Shown: positions 11,170 through 24,046 of the stretch, one piece after another | Layout of the letters: each line of letters starts with the position of its first letter | Position numbering within the stretch: the first letter of the stretch is position 1 | Source of the DNA: Chaetomium olivaceum | Lineage: Eukaryota; Ascomycota; Sordariomycetes; Sordariales; Chaetomiaceae | Direction: 5' to 3' | NCBI GenBank assembly: GCA_039881045.1 | Contig: JAYWVB010000003.1 | Location: 1 to 64,000 of the forward strand | Length of the DNA stretch: 64,000 bases | Notes under the pieces: generated by a model | Database searches by the model: none | What the model saw: only the letters and a program-made list of their open reading frames with translations | Told to the model about the DNA's origin: nothing | Made by a program: the position numbers and the translations under genes

Positions 11170-14100
11170 ATGGGACAAAGGAGCAGTGGTAATAGTTTCG
11201 GCTCTCCAGGGAGGGTACCCCTTCCTGGGATGCCGCCCGTCGTGACGCCCACGGGGAAAGCACTGGTGGAGGGTTACAGGAAGGATATTCTCAATGGCTT
11301 TGAGAGGGAGAAGCCAAGATACAATCCCGTACGAAACTTGAACCCCCAGCCCCGGAATCGAAATATATGTTGGTGTCGTTCTCTGACCTAGATTCACTAC
11401 ACAGTCGAATGAGAGCCGGCCGCAGAGTTCCGCTCTAGTCGATCTAAAGGACCCGATCCAGGTTCACCTGTTGACAGAGACCGCCCTCTCCGACAGCAAA
11501 ACCTACGAGATCCTGTCGCAGGAAGAGGTGGATCATATCAAGAAGCAGATGCAGTCGCTGTCAATGCGCATCGAACAGGCACGCGCGAACCTTGCCATCC
11601 AGTCCAAGTACCGCGATGCTGCGATATCCATGGCCCGGCTGTATTCGCCATCTAAGACCGAGGGCAAGAGGAGGAGTCTGTTGGGCAACCGCATGAGCGA
11701 TTCGGCCAAGGAGGCCGAGATGGAGAAACTGGCTAGCGAACGTCGCTGTGAGGAGCTTGCGACGGAGCTGTTTTCGCTGGAGAAGCGCCTCATGGAGCCT
11801 CAGAGGCGCCTCCTTCAGCACACGGCCGGTATATTGCAAATGACGCATCGCGCCTCTTCCAAGAAGTCGGGGCAGGTGCCGGTTGGGCCCATGATGAACG
11901 GCATCCCTGGCAGCCCCGAGAGCCTTTACACGTACACCAACACCCGCAACAGCATGGAGATTCCCAACGCCGACCTCGACTTCGACAAGAATCTCTACTT
12001 GCATCTGGACCAGGCAGACGGACCGGCTGCGCTTCCTCGCAAGAATGCGATCGAGATTCCGCTAAAGTCACCTATTCGGGAGCAGAACGCTCAGATGAGG
12101 GAGCTGCGTGAGGAAATCGAGAAAGTGAAGGAGGAGAATGAGCGCATCCTAGAAGAAAACATACAGCTCAAGACGGCGGAGCAGCACTTGAAAAAGGAGT
12201 TTTCTCATGTCAAAGATCAACTCGCACAGCTGGCCGCTGCAGAAGAGCAACTCAGGCAGGACCATGCGCGCTCCATGGACGAGATTGCACAGCTCCAAGA
12301 GAGGGAGCAGCAGCTCAGAAACGAGCACGCCAAGGCCACAGAAGAGAACGATCGCATCCGAGGCGAGACATCGCGAATGATGGACGAGACTAACCGGTAC
12401 AAGGACGCCGACTCGCGGCTCCACGCTATCGAGCAGCAGATGAGTGCCGAGACCGACGCCCTCCGGGCCCAGAGCGCAGGCCACGTTCAGACCATCGCAG
12501 ACACCGAGGCGAGGCTGGAGGTGCTGAATCGCCAGCTCCGGGATATGGTCGTAGCGTCCAATCCAGCAAAGAACGGTGGTTTCAGCGGACCGGAAGCAGC
12601 CCGTGGCTCTGGCGAGACACTTACGGCTCAGCTGGAATTTATGGAACGGGGTCTTGCTACGGCTGCGGAAGAGCAGAAGATGCTCGCAACCGAAGCATCA
12701 GCGACGTCCTCCGAAAACGCGGCAATCGCATCTTCGCTCAGCCAGGCGGAGGCGTCTCTCGACCAGCTCGGCATGCGTGTTCAGTCACTCGCCCGGCAGG
12801 TGCAAGACGTGCTGCAACGGTCGGATGCCAACACACCGCCGGCTCCTGAAGGTGATGTGGACGAACAACTCGACTACCTCGAAAACGCCTTCAAGACAGT
12901 CGGCTCGGAGCTCTCGCGGGCACTCGAGGCGTCGTCATCTGTTTCAGCCAAGAAGCAGGACATCGACCAAGTCGACGCGGTACTCATGGGTCTGTGGGAG
13001 ATTATCCAATCGGGCTACGCCGAGATCGAGCAGCAGAAAGCAGCTCGCCGGCAGAACCGTGCCCTGGGCCAGGGCGGCGCAGACGACGACGATGAGCTGT
13101 CGAGTAACGAGTTCGACGGCGACACCAACGAGCCGTATTCCCTCCAGGCCTTCTCGACCAAGGTGCAGTGGATGTACGCGCAAGCGACTGGTCTCCGGGA
13201 GCAGAAGTACATCCTCCAGCGGCAGATCAAGCAGCAGCGCGAGCTCAACAACCGCAGCGAGTCGGAAAAGGACCGCGAACTCCAAGCCAAGTCCGAAGAG
13301 CTCGAGCAGACCCACCACATCCTCGACGAAGCCGAGCGCGCCGCCGCCGACGCGCAAGCCCAGCTCCAGAAGGTGCTCTCCGACATGGACACGCTCCAAA
13401 AGACCACAGCCGCCAACGAAGCCGCCTCGGCCTCCTCCGCCAAATCCACCCAAGACCAGCTCCAAGCCCGCACCGCCCGCATCGCCGCGCTCGAAACCGA
13501 ACTCCGCGAAGCCCAGTCCCGCGTCGCCGAGGCCGAAGCCTCCCTCGTCGTAACCCAGACCCAGCTCGCCGACTCCGGCACCGCGCGCGCCGCCGCTGAG
13601 GCCGAACTCGCCACCCTCCAGAACCAGCTCAACTCGACAACCAACGCGTCTGCCTCGGCCTCGGCCGACGCCTCGGAGCTGCAGCGCGCCCTGCAGGCCA
13701 AGGACGACGAGCTCGACCGCATGAACATGATGGTCGTCGAGCTCAAGACCGAGGTCGCCTTCGCCAAGGCCGAGCTCGACGGCGCGTACGGCTCGCGCAA
13801 GCAGCGCGCTGCCGAGGCCGCCGCCCTCTCCAACTCGTCCCAGTCCGAGGAGCTCAATAACACCATCGTGCGTCTGCGCGCCGAGCTGGAGAACGCGCTG
13901 AGAGATCTCGAGGAGATTACCCGCGAGTCGATTGCCGCTGAGAGGGAGCGGTTGGAGATTGAGGGGAAGCTGGATGAGGTGATGGGGATCAAGGGGGAGT
14001 TGGAGATGGAGGTGGGGAGGTTGGGTGAGCGGTTGGGACGGGTGCAGGAGGAGTTGGACAGCGAGCGGCTGAAGGTGCCGAGTCCGGGCGGGGCTGCGGG

Positions 14101-14422
14101 TAGTGGTGCGAGCAGGGCGGGCGCTGGGGCGAGTGAGTTGAGTAAGCAGTTTAGGGGGGTCATGAAGGAGGAGAGGAAGAAATTCCAGGAGGAGATGAGG
14201 GTGAGTCTTTTCTTTTCTCTTCTTCCCATATTTTCTTTGTTGTGCTCCTCCCCGTGCCTTGGGGGGGGGGGGGCATTCTTGAAGTGAGAGTCAGAAAACT
14301 AACTATGTTTACAGGAGGAACAAGCGAGACGGCGGAAGCTTGAGGAGGAGCTTAGGGCGCTGAGGAGGGGACAGAACAGTACCGCGTCGGTGGCCAGGGG
14401 CGGGACGCTGAGCCCGAGGTGA
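11170..14422 (+). CDS. Uds1-domain coiled-coil protein (up-regulated during septation family)
   Basis: Large coiled-coil protein of a fungal family linked to septation; its biochemical role is unknown. Exons 11170-11328, 11405-14200 and 14315-14422 give about 1,020 aa from the first ATG in the conserved frame. Intron 1 (76 nt) runs GTACGA to ACACAG; intron 2 (114 nt) runs GTGAGT to TTTACAG with an AACTAAC branch site. The Uds1 region is at about residues 75-180 (KTYEILSQEEVDHIKKQMQS to LLQHTAGILQMTH). Long Glu/Lys/Gln/Arg heptad-like coiled coils follow to residue 960, interrupted by a low-complexity acidic patch (GGADDDDELSSNEFDGD). The tail is basic. The true start may lie upstream, because the frame is open back to a possible acceptor at 11,102. 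No transmembrane segment is seen. Confidence 0.8.
14261..14273. repeat. Poly-G run in the last intron of the Uds1 gene
   Basis: An uninterrupted run of about 13 G bases lies inside the intron 14201-14314, so a length error here would not alter the protein. Confidence 0.8.
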
Positions 14423-15261
14423 CAGGGCTGGGTTGGCTGAGTTGATGAGGTTGACTGGCTACCGAACCCTCTAGGGGCCGGGTGAATGGCCGGGGATGGG
14501 TTGGATGATTTACGAAGCGAGCCTATACGGAACCCCTATTTTTTTCTTCTTCTCCGGGGTGGATTTTCAAAGTTTTAGTGGGGGTTGGGAAGTTTGCGGC
14601 GTGATTTTGAGTTGGGATGGTTACTCGGTACTTGTTCTACCGCGTCATTCGAAATTTGGCTTCTCGGGGGCTGTGTTTGGATTCAAATTTTTGGAGGAGG
14701 ATCATTTTCCGAGGAAAAGGTTTGCTCATGTTGAGTATTTGGGGCTGTTAGCTGGATTATAATTCGCTTGCTTTACTGGGCCTGGATTTTGAAGGCGGTT
14801 GTCAGATATAGATAGATACCTTGTCGAATTCACGGATGGTTTGGTTGGCAGACGCAACAATCTATCCGTTGACTGTGAAGTTGACGTAGCGCACATGTCT
14901 CCTTGGAGAGGAGTTGTTGACAAGAGAGGAATTTGAGTTCTGTTCCGTATAGTGTTTGTTGACGGGACTCGTAGTAACAGAAATACATTCACCTCAGACT
15001 AAGTGACTACCACGGCCAGGATAAGTAGGTAGGAATAATAAAGATACAACATATGGTGTAGCGAGATACCTCCAAATAGAAAAACGCCCGCCATCCACGC
15101 TCTGTCTCCCCCATCATCTCACGAACCTACCATCCAACCTCTTCTTTCTCACCCTCACCCTCAAACCAGCCCAACCGAACCCCGTTCCACACACCACAGC
15201 CCACAACCCACTCCCACCCACCCAACACAACCCACCACCACAGCATAGGTATGTAGTTAAA
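14423..15261. other. Convergent intergenic region (Uds1 gene / YSH1 3' ends)
   Basis: Two genes end towards each other across 0.84 kb. The segment is T-rich to about 15,060 and then a C/A-rich strand asymmetry begins close to the YSH1 stop. No gene is seen. Confidence 0.5.
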
Positions 15262-18200
15262 TCACCCCCAAAGCGGCGCAGTAACCTCGACCGCCCGTTC
15301 CACCACCGCACGCACACGGTCCGCAAACACCCGATTGCCGCACTCCACCTCGAGCGCCTCCAGCCACACGCGCGCCTCCATCTTGTCCACCTTGACGCGC
15401 ACGCCCGGCACAGGGATCCCCAGCTTATGCAGGCGCGCCAGCTCGGCCTGCTGGCGCTGCGCCTCGCGCTCCCTTTGCTGTTCCTCGTCGTTGTTGTTGT
15501 TGTTGGTGTTGGTGGTTTCGTCGTCTTCGGAGGAGACGTCCATGGAGGAGACGCCGTCGTTTTCGGCTTCGTTTTGGTTGTCGGTGTTGTTGTTGGGGGT
15601 GGGCTTTTTGGTGGTGGGAGTGGGGGATAGAGGTGGGAGCTTGGGCTCGGCGATGGGGGAGACGTTGTCGGCGCCGAACTGCGCTTCGAGGAACATCATT
15701 AGGCGCTCGAGGCGTTCTTCGGGGGAGAGCGTTGCGTGGAGGTTGCGGTGGGGGAGGGTGATGATGTCGGCGTCGGTGGAGTCTTGGCCGTGAGAGTGGG
15801 AGTGTTTGCTTGCGGAACCTGGATGGGAGAAGGAATTGTTTGGTTAGATAGGAGCCTTGGAAGGGGTACGGGAAGGAAAAGGGTAAGCTTACGCTTCACT
15901 GCTGCAGGACTACTTTCGATGCCGAGGAGGACGGCCATGACTGCGTCGGCGATGCCGTCGTTGAGCATGTTGCCCTCCCACTCCAGCTCTACCTCGCCAC
16001 TAGTGCGGTAGCGGACCGTCACACAGCCCATAACCAGATAAGCGGCGACGACTTGGTCGATGGGGAATTCTTCGTCAGCGTCCTCCATTTTTGTGTCGTT
16101 GTCTGCGCCGTCGCCGTTTGTGCCGTTCTTCTGGGGTTGTTTTACCTCCGGTAGCTCCTCGATGCTGCCGAAAGTGCCCTCGAGACCCCATTTGATCAGA
16201 TCAACACCCGCTGCGCTGAGCTTGAGTCGCTGCTTGCAAGCGATGGTGGTGGTTGTGAGGCCAGCGTACTCTCGGAGATCCTCGGGCGCCATCAGAGACA
16301 TCTTGAAGTCGTTTTGGACCAGCACGCCGGTGATGAGTTGTGGCTCCTCCGAGTTGTCCGCGGGCAGCTTCATGGGCTGCGGGATTGACGCAAGTTTGCC
16401 AACGACTTTAGCGGTCTTGTCTGTCTTGAAAGGGATACGCAGCTCTTCGCAATTGCGCGGGCTGAAAACCTTTACCTTGTCCGTCTTGTTCGCGTTGAGG
16501 GACAGCAGCTTCGATTTGAGGCGCATCATGTTATGCACCTCGCCGTGAACAAGAATCTAAGTTGCGTTGCGTCAGTCAGCTTCGGATGGAATCATGATTA
16601 CAGGGCGTGCTTACCACAACTGGAGCGGAGACCTCCTCAATAAACTCCCTGTTCTCGGTGCCATCGACGTGGGCGGCAAACGAGTACTCCTGAACTGTGC
16701 AGCGACGAGGGATCATGACCTTCTCGGCATCGCCACCAGGGGCCCGCCTCCCTCCGGCTGAGCTCCTTGTCATGACCGCTTGGATCTGTTCGGGCTCTTG
16801 CATGATCTGCTTGGCCATGGTGCCCTCGACACTATAACCCGTGATGATGACACCGTTCTTCTCGCTGGGAGCCCACCTCTCGAGCAGTTCTCGGCTCACA
16901 CCATTCTGCAGCATACCAGGGCTAGCGAGCATGACACAGCCGCCGACATCTTCAAAACGGTCGATGCTCTTGAGCGAGCGGATGAACTTGAAGTCCCAGG
17001 GCCCGCCCTTGCCTGCGCCGTCGCCGGATGCCTCGGCCTCGGCCATGCGTTCACGAAACAGGCGCTTGATGTTGTCGTTCATGGCGCCTACGTATGTCTG
17101 GTACACCAGCATGCACTTGCGAGCAAGGTTGCTGGCGTAGTAAATGGGGTATCTCTGGTAGTCCCTGTGTTTGCCCCAGTACTCGTCGAGAATGAGCAGC
17201 AGCTCTTGGGCACGACCTAGGGCAAACACAGGCATGAGCACCCGGCCGCCGCGGTTCAAAACGCCGGTGATCGACTTCATCAGCGCCTGCTCTCTCTCTA
17301 GACGGGGAACGTGAGATGCAATGCCGTAGGTCGACTCGGTGATGAGCACATCCACCCGAACACCCTTGGGCACTTCGGCCGACACCAGATGACGATCCTG
17401 CTCCCGAGAGTAGTCGCCTGTGAAGAGGATGTTGAGGCCAGCAATCTCGATCAGGAACATGGCAGCGCCAAGAACATGGCCTGCCGGATAGGGTGTGATG
17501 CGGATAGACGAGATGGTGTGGGTGGTGTGATAATCAATGGCCTCGATCATTGGAAATGTGTTCAGGTGATCCTGCTCGGTGTAGACAAGCTGGGTTGTCG
17601 GGTTTGACGATGTGTTGCCGACTCGCACGCTGTCTTGGATAAGCCACTTGTAGATGGCCTTGGTGGGATGTGTCATGAAGACGCGGCCACGAAAGTTCGT
17701 CTTGGCCAGGACGTAGGGCAGGGAGGCCGCATGATCGATATGGAAACTGGCCCCGTCAGTCAGGATTGTCTCGAAGAGGGACGAGGAAGATAATATGGAT
17801 TGGACGGTTCCTTCACACAGGGGCATGCAGCGGCGCGTGGCGGGCAGGCGGAGAGCAACGGTGGGCAAGGGCGACAAGATATTGTATTTTGATATCTCTG
17901 AATACACACATGACGGCATGGATGATACATGCTGCGGAGCGGCAAAGAAGCCTCGGGGCCTCTACGGCAGCCGTGGCGACTCGATAGTCCAACCTCTAGG
18001 TGAACCCGCCTCTACCCGTGGCCGTTGCCCAAAGCCAGACGCCGCGAGACTCGTGCTAAACATGGGAGGTCACACGAAATACTTACTGGCTGATGAGAAG
18101 CACGTCTACAGTGCTGAGGTCAAAATCGTCGAAAAACGGGAGGGCCGCTAGTCCATCGTAGGCCGGATGTTGACCGGCATCAAGCTATCGAGGGCGGGTG

Positions 18201-18430
18201 TACTCATGTTAGCGGAACAGGACCAGTTTGCTGCTTCCGAGGTTTGGGGGCGAGAAGGTGAAAACGGGACTACGCACCATGACCGTCTTCCCCTTGTACT
18301 GGATGATATGACAAGACCGGCCGACTTCATTGCCGCCGCCCAGACAGAGAAACATGAGCTCATCGGCCGGGTCGACGGGTTCCTCCGGCGCGGTTGATGC
18401 CATGGCCGACGCCTTCCGCTTAGAAGCCAT
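15262..18430 (-). CDS. YSH1: Endoribonuclease YSH1 (CPSF-73), pre-mRNA 3'-end cleavage
   Basis: Zinc-dependent nuclease of the cleavage and polyadenylation factor, acting in the nucleus. Exons 18430-18278, 18184-18087, 17746-16615, 16556-15893 and 15818-15262 join in phase to 867 aa. Metallo-beta-lactamase motifs are visible: GGGNEVGRSC (31-40), SHFHIDHAASLPYVL (from 83), YPAGHVLGAAMF and FTGDYSREQDRHL. Beta-CASP motifs are ITESTYG, PVFALGRAQELLLILDEYW and FAAHVDGTENREF. The C-terminal CPSF73-100 domain runs to VTAPLWG and carries an Asn/Asp/Glu-rich, low-complexity insert. Intron 2 (340 nt) is unusually long here and splits the first His codon of the HxHxDH metal site. All catalytic residues are present, so an active enzyme is expected. 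It shares a promoter region with TAF4. Confidence 0.96.
17747..18086 (-). other. Long second intron of YSH1 interrupting the HxHxDH codons
   Basis: The donor GTAAGT follows the codons for LLIS and two bases of the next His; the acceptor GGGGCCAG precedes the last base plus FHIDH. A CTGAC branch site lies just upstream of the acceptor. At 340 nt it is the longest coding intron in the window. Phase 2 on both sides supports it. Confidence 0.82.
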
Positions 18431-19534
18431 GGCGTGTGATGCAATTCTGCGATAAGCGAGCTAGTTTGATGATTATCTGGTGATGAATCTGTGTTGGGCC
18501 AGGACACGGGGCTCGACAGATCTGGTTAGCTAATCGATGAATCGGTCAATCGCTCAATCCGTCAATCAGCCAAGCAAGCGATCGTGTTTCTTTCATGCGA
18601 CTTAGTGCCAGCGATGCGATGCAGGATGCTGCAACTTTTCAGTACTGTAAATTTTGTTTTTCTTTTTCGGATGAATAGTCGAAATCGCAGTTCGAAACGC
18701 CGAAATTCAGATATGCACAATGGCGGCACCAACGGTTGGTTCTGCCATTCAGTGAGTCTATTCAGAGTGGAAATGGACCAGAACAATAGGAAGGGAGAGA
18801 GTGATGCGGCAGGTTTGAGTCGAGGTCAAAAAGGCAGGCCGTTGCAACCCTGCGGCTCTTTCCTTTCACAAACACGTTTGAAAGCCAAGACCGGCGAAAG
18901 CCCCACCAGCACCAGTACCAGTACCAGTACTCCGTACCAGCACCAGCAACCGACACAGAACCCAGCAAACAGAACAGCCTAGCCTTCCACGTGACCAATC
19001 CGGACGCGACAGACTCGGCGGCGAGGCAGCTGTTTCTGATTTTGAACCCGACCGTAGCAAGAGCGACGGGCCCCATTTCCGCCGCGCCTGCCCTCACAAC
19101 TCCATCGATTCCACCGAGTCCATAACCAGTGCGCGCCAAACGATTCTACAAAAATACACGTCGATTTGATTTGCGCCGAGTAGCGAAGGGAAGCCGCCGG
19201 ATGGGCTGCGCGAAGGGAGCTTTGGCCGGCAACGCAGGGTGCGCCTGCCTGGGTCTAACTTAAAGGTTCTGAAGGTTCTGAAGAGGAGGGCAACCGTCTG
19301 GTCTTTCCAAGGTTCCGAATCAAAAGCTCGACTACCTTTCACTCGGGCCCGGGTTCCGCTTTTACAGACAACCGATTCCCGTTACAACCAAAATTATCGA
19401 CGTGTACCTCGTTCCCAATTTCTCGACCAACCAACCGACCGACCTCGCCCTTCTCTACGCCATCTCCAACCTTTGCTTCCGTCATCAAACCACTACCGAA
19501 GGAAGCGACGAATTTCGATCGCGCATTGCCCATC
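18431..19534. promoter_or_regulatory. Divergent promoter between YSH1 and TAF4
   Basis: A 1.1-kb gap lies between start codons pointing outward. It contains an (ACCAGT)-type tandem tract at about 18,905-18,935 and a C/T- and A/C-rich leader before TAF4. No single factor site stands out. Confidence 0.55.
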
Positions 19535-21558
19535 ATGGCGCAACCACAGTCGCAAGCGCCCCAGGCGCCACCCCATCAAGTTCCTCACATGCAACAAATG
19601 CAACAGATGCAGCAGATGCAACAACAGATGCAGATGCCTCAGATGCAGCAGCGACCCTCCTACTCGCCGCAACAGCACTCGCCGTCGCCTGCCCCAGCGC
19701 CCCAACCCCAACCTGGCTACGCGATGCCTCCGAATAAACGACCGCGCACTTCGCCAACTTCTCCGCCGCCGCTTCAATCGCCATACGGTGCTACACCATA
19801 CGCGGGCAGCCCGCAGATGCCCGCCGCATCTCCGACTCCCGCCGCCTCGCCGGGTTATTCGAATCTTGCCGCGCCCGCAGCAGCTCAGCAGTACAACGCA
19901 CCGTACGCGAATGGCAATGCCGCGCAGACACCCGTGCAGACACCGGTTCTATCGCTCCCCGAAACTCGACCTTCGTATCCCACGTCACCGGCGCCTCCGG
20001 GGCCCGCGGCCGCACCGACTCCTCCCGGGTCCCAACAGTACACGACCGCGACCATGGCACCAATCGTACCGCCGCCTCTTCCCACCCCCGGCACGATGGG
20101 GCCTCCGTCAAAACCGCCTGCCAAGGAGATTGAGTACGATGTGGCCGACTCACTCGCCGGGACTGGCATCGACCTCCGCGCCGAAGAGCAATACCTGGCC
20201 GAGTTTTATGCCGGCACATTCACTCAAGATGCGAGGACCGGCGCGCCCGCCAATGCCCCTGGGAATAAGGGCTCTTTCTATGGAGCGGGATTGGCGAACC
20301 AGCCTGGCGAACCCGTCGCTACTCTCAGCCAGGAGGCTTATGAGGCCGAGGTGGCTCAGAAAGTATGGGACGAAGCAGCTCACAGGCTTGCTGCCCTGCG
20401 CAGCGCTGAGATCATGAACCCGTTCCTCATGATCGCTAATTTGCACCACCGCGTGGAAAGAATTGCCAAAGAGCATGGACTAGGTGTGAATCTCGACCTT
20501 AAGAACGCGAACCCTGCCGGCAAGCTCCGGCCTCCCCAGGAGTTCCCCCCTCCCAAGGTTACCGTGAGCACGAAACCCGGCCCTGACGGCGCAATGGTGG
20601 CAACCACGGGCTCGTTTATCCCCCATGACGCCTACCTTGTTGATCAACTGGCCCTCATGTCCGTCGCCACCAAGCATCGTGTGAGAGAGTTGATCGAGGA
20701 TGCCAATACGATCGCCATCCACCGCCAAACTACATCCCATGGAGAGATACCCGCCGAATGGGCCGACGTCGCAGTGCCCCTCCGGACCGGTCTGGACTCT
20801 CTTCCGGATGGCCCCGAAGGCGCTGCGACCTTGAATCCACGAAAGCGTACGGCTCAACCGTCTTGTTTTGTCTGTGTCTTTGTTAACGTGCTGTCACAGG
20901 TTCCTTTGACGCATATGCGTCCCATGGCTCATCGTCGCATAAGGGTGCCAAGCATGGCCCAAGGAACCTCATGGAGGCTGTCCGTGACGGCGCAAAGACC
21001 GACCGTGATGCGGAGGAAGCAAGGCTCCAGAAGCGCCAGAAACGGCTCAATCCCGAGTCCGCACCTGCCGGCTCTCGCGCCGGCTCCACGGCTCCCGGTA
21101 CGCCCGGGGCTGGAGCGGCGCCCGAGGCCGAGGCTGCGGCCAAGGCACCGTCCAAGAAGGAACTCAAGAAGGGCGCCGCTGCCGCCAGATTGGCTGAAGC
21201 CTCCAGCACAGCCAGCACCAATCAGACCCTCAGCACTCTCATGGGCGGATTTGGTCGGAAGAAGAAGGAGTACTCCTGGATGAAGAAATCGGGCAGTGGC
21301 GCCAACACACCGAGAGCCAGTGCGGGTGAGGCTAGCTCAGCTTCCGCAGGCGATGCCGCAAAGGTGCCAGAGAAGACCACCCTCACATCCGATCCGAGAT
21401 ATCCCCGCCTCGGCACATGGCGCGAGGACAAAGAGAAGGGGAAGGGCATCCAGTTGAGGGACTGGGTCGCAGCGCTCGAGCTCGACGGCATCGAGGCAAG
21501 GGCAATACAAGAGGCGTACCTGAAACTGGACTCCTCGGGCCCAAGAGACAGGAGCTAG
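19535..21558 (+). CDS. TAF4: Transcription initiation factor TFIID subunit 4 (TAF4)
   Basis: TFIID subunit with a histone-fold that pairs with TAF12 at RNA polymerase II promoters. Exons 19535-20846 and 20900-21558 give 656 aa; the 53-nt intron runs GTACGG to GTCACAG with GTTAAC upstream, and the spliced frame continues as PRKR-SFDAYASHG. The N-terminal 200 residues are Gln/Met/Pro/Ala-rich (MQQ repeats), as in activator-contact regions. The conserved TAF4 domain starts at about residue 205 (DSLAGTGIDLRAEEQYLAEF), includes AHRLAALRSAEIMNPFLMIA, and ends at the C-terminus with LGTWREDKEKGKGIQLRDWV. ATG 19535 is chosen because the frame upstream lacks another ATG and the context CATCATGG is good. 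The family call is firm. Confidence 0.93.
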
Positions 21559-23098
21559 AGGCCCCTCTAATTCGTACCACGCAGCTTCGCCCAATCTCAG
21601 AGCTCAGCAGCGCAGTGAAGGGGGTTTCTGCGCACCCCCCCCGGCACTGGACCCCTTTCTTTGATTTGGCAATCCAAAAGAATGCAAGTCTCTCTCCTCG
21701 CGTGTGATATAGGGACGGCGGTGTTTTTCCTGTCGGAGTTTTGTCGTTTTCGGCCACGCAGCAAAATACGGCCGAGTCCTCCCTTCGTGGGATGAGAAAC
21801 ACGACATGACGAAAAAGGAGATTGTCCTCTATCATGGGACACGGACAATGAATACGATTGGCGCCCTTCCCGTTGCGTGATGCGACACGTGGGACGCCCC
21901 CAAGGCAGAAAATGCCGCTTTTTGAGAAGACTCGACCGGAAGGCTTTGAGGACTGAACATCAATGGCCCCCCGCTTTTCTTCTTTTCTATCCCCTGTTGT
22001 AATTTGAGTATTTACTCCTTTTTTGAGCTTTCATCAGCCAGGCGTTCTGACACTGGGTCTGGGGGTTTTGGCATCCGGAAATGAAGGGCAAGGGAGGGAT
22101 AAGACGGGGCTTTTTTTTACCATACATGGGAGGTTTTAGTTGTCATTGCCTCGATTCCCCCGGTTCCCTCGATGAGATAGCACCACACCAGTCCCATATG
22201 CCCCGTCCCGTCATCTAGTTATTGGTCATAAGGCGTTACTTTCCCGTTGCGCATATTCCGGGATGGTGGTTAGAGAGAGCGAAAATAAAATTTTGTTTAA
22301 GGCACTTGTAAACCAGCTCGTGCATCATGAAGTGAACCTACTTGTACCCTTTGGCTCTACTGGAGGTATTTATTCTCTATGAGCCAGCTCCTCTTAGGGC
22401 ACGATATTTACGTTGTGCTTTAACAAATGTGCCGACCCAGCCCAACCCCCAACCTGACAATGTTGACAATGGTGGTAGATATTATCACTTGTTTTTTGCC
22501 TTTGCGGGACTTGAGCCACCGCGTTTGTATGTGAAGAATAACTAACCATCGAGTAGGTAAATGTAGTGACCAGACGGATACAATGATAGCCTTCGACGTT
22601 TCATGAGACAACAGCTTGCCAATCATCCTTCTGTCTTTGACAGTCGCATGGCTAAGAAAACAAAACCACATATCGAGTTAGTGAGATACCGCGAGCGTTC
22701 TTTGCTATCCATCAATCCAACAACTAGAAAAGTATATCCCATTAACTAACATAACCAGCAGCCCATAGCCACCCCCCTCACCACCATAACCGACACTAGA
22801 GGTTGCAAAACAAAACACAACAGGTCTTGTTTCTAACATCACAGCCAGCCTACTACGCACAGCCATTCCATTACAACCCCATCCACTTTTACTCGAGAAA
22901 TAATTACAGATACACTTCACGCCCGGTAACAACAAACAAAACTATACCTGAATATCCATACTCGCAACACCTCACCTGGTTTCTCACCACCATGAACACG
23001 AATGAATGGAACGGCATTGAGGATTCCCGTTGCTGCCTCTGCCATGATAGGCAAGCAGCCGGACGTTCCTTCCCAATCAGGAAACATCTCCTCTAACA
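21559..23098. other. Intergenic: TAF4 3' region and upstream of tRNA-Gly
   Basis: About 1.5 kb of declining GC. About 21,850-22,340 holds no open frame and several T-rich tracts. No coding feature is supported. Confidence 0.5.
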
Positions 23099-23169
23099 GC
23101 GTCAGTGGTTTAGTGGTAAAATCCATCGTTGCCATCGATGGGCCCCGCGTTCGATTCGCGGCTGACGCA
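23099..23169 (+). tRNA. tRNA-Gly (anticodon GCC)
   Basis: The sequence folds as a complete cloverleaf without an intron. The acceptor stem pairs GCGTCAG (23099-23105) with CTGACGC (23162-23168), with discriminator A. The anticodon stem CATCG/CGATG encloses TTGCCAT, placing the anticodon GCC at 23131-23133. The T arm is CCGCG-TTCGATT-CGCGG, which is also the internal B box; the A box lies in TGGTTTAGTGG. It decodes GGC/GGU codons. CCA is not encoded, as expected in eukaryotes. Confidence 0.97.
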
Positions 23170-23173
23170 TTCC

Positions 23174-23185
23174 TTTTGCATTTTT
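23174..23185 (+). terminator. RNA polymerase III terminator of tRNA-Gly
   Basis: TTTT at 23174-23177 and TTTTT at 23181-23185 lie directly downstream of the tRNA on the coding strand, the standard Pol III stop signal. Confidence 0.8.
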
Positions 23186-24046
23186 GTTTGGTTTCTACTA
23201 TGATAGTATGTATTGTTGTTGGTTTAGTGTTACTGGGTCTTTCGGGACCCTGGTCTGGACGGTCGTTTAGTTGTTTGTTGAGTTGATGTGTGTGAGTGAA
23301 ATGGGAGGTTGAGGTGCTGGGGATGGAGAGTTTGGTCAGATTCCGTGTGGTGTGGTTGGTATGATGGTTGTATGTACATAACTACATATATTCGGACTTG
23401 GACTTTGGGGATGGGAGGACTTGTAGAAGATGTTCATGAGATTATGGTACAGTACAGTATCCCACGGCGTCAAGACGGCAGATACAATTGCTGTTGGGGG
23501 ATGCCCGTTTCATTGGTAAGCCCAACCGAGGTGTAAACAACGGCTCTCCCGTGGTGTGTTTACTTTCTTTCCTCATGACGGACAGTGCATGATATTTTTT
23601 ACTGGCAGAAAATCCTGCGAACCACTCCGCCTCGCAGAATCCCGCTCCTCCACGAAGCCCAACCCAGGAACTTTCGTTACCTGGTTCACATCTCCTGTGT
23701 AGTTAGTTACCCGTCCAGTCCGTATCTGACACCCGGCGGTTTCCGAGCAGCCAGACCCGAAAACCAGGTCCATTCCTTCTCAAGCTCTCAAGCCCTCCCG
23801 GCACAGCTCTGACCTTTTCACCTCGGTCCATCCCATTCCTCCCGGCACCACGCACGCCAGCCAGCCACACCACACACAATCAGCAAACACGAACGAGCCC
23901 TCTCGGAACAGCTCCCGATTGCTCGCTCGGCCCGAGAGAAAAAAAAAATCGTCCGTCGACCGACCGACCGGCACAGAGTTACTTCGTACACAGTAATCTC
24001 ACGGCGGATTTTCTCTCACCGGTCGGTCCAGGATTTTTTCGCTCAT

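Noticed and set aside
11148..11188. Possible 41-nt intron joining MNGATM to SGNSFGSPG in the Uds1 gene
   Set aside because: Phase fits, but the length is below that of every other intron here and there is no branch site.
12576..13553. 325-codon plus-strand frame rich in Arg/Ser/Pro
   Set aside because: Out-of-frame reading of the Uds1 exon.
13015..14229. 404-codon open frame on the minus strand
   Set aside because: Exact antisense of the Uds1 coiled-coil exon; its Ser/Leu/Arg content mirrors the GC-rich codons of the real frame.
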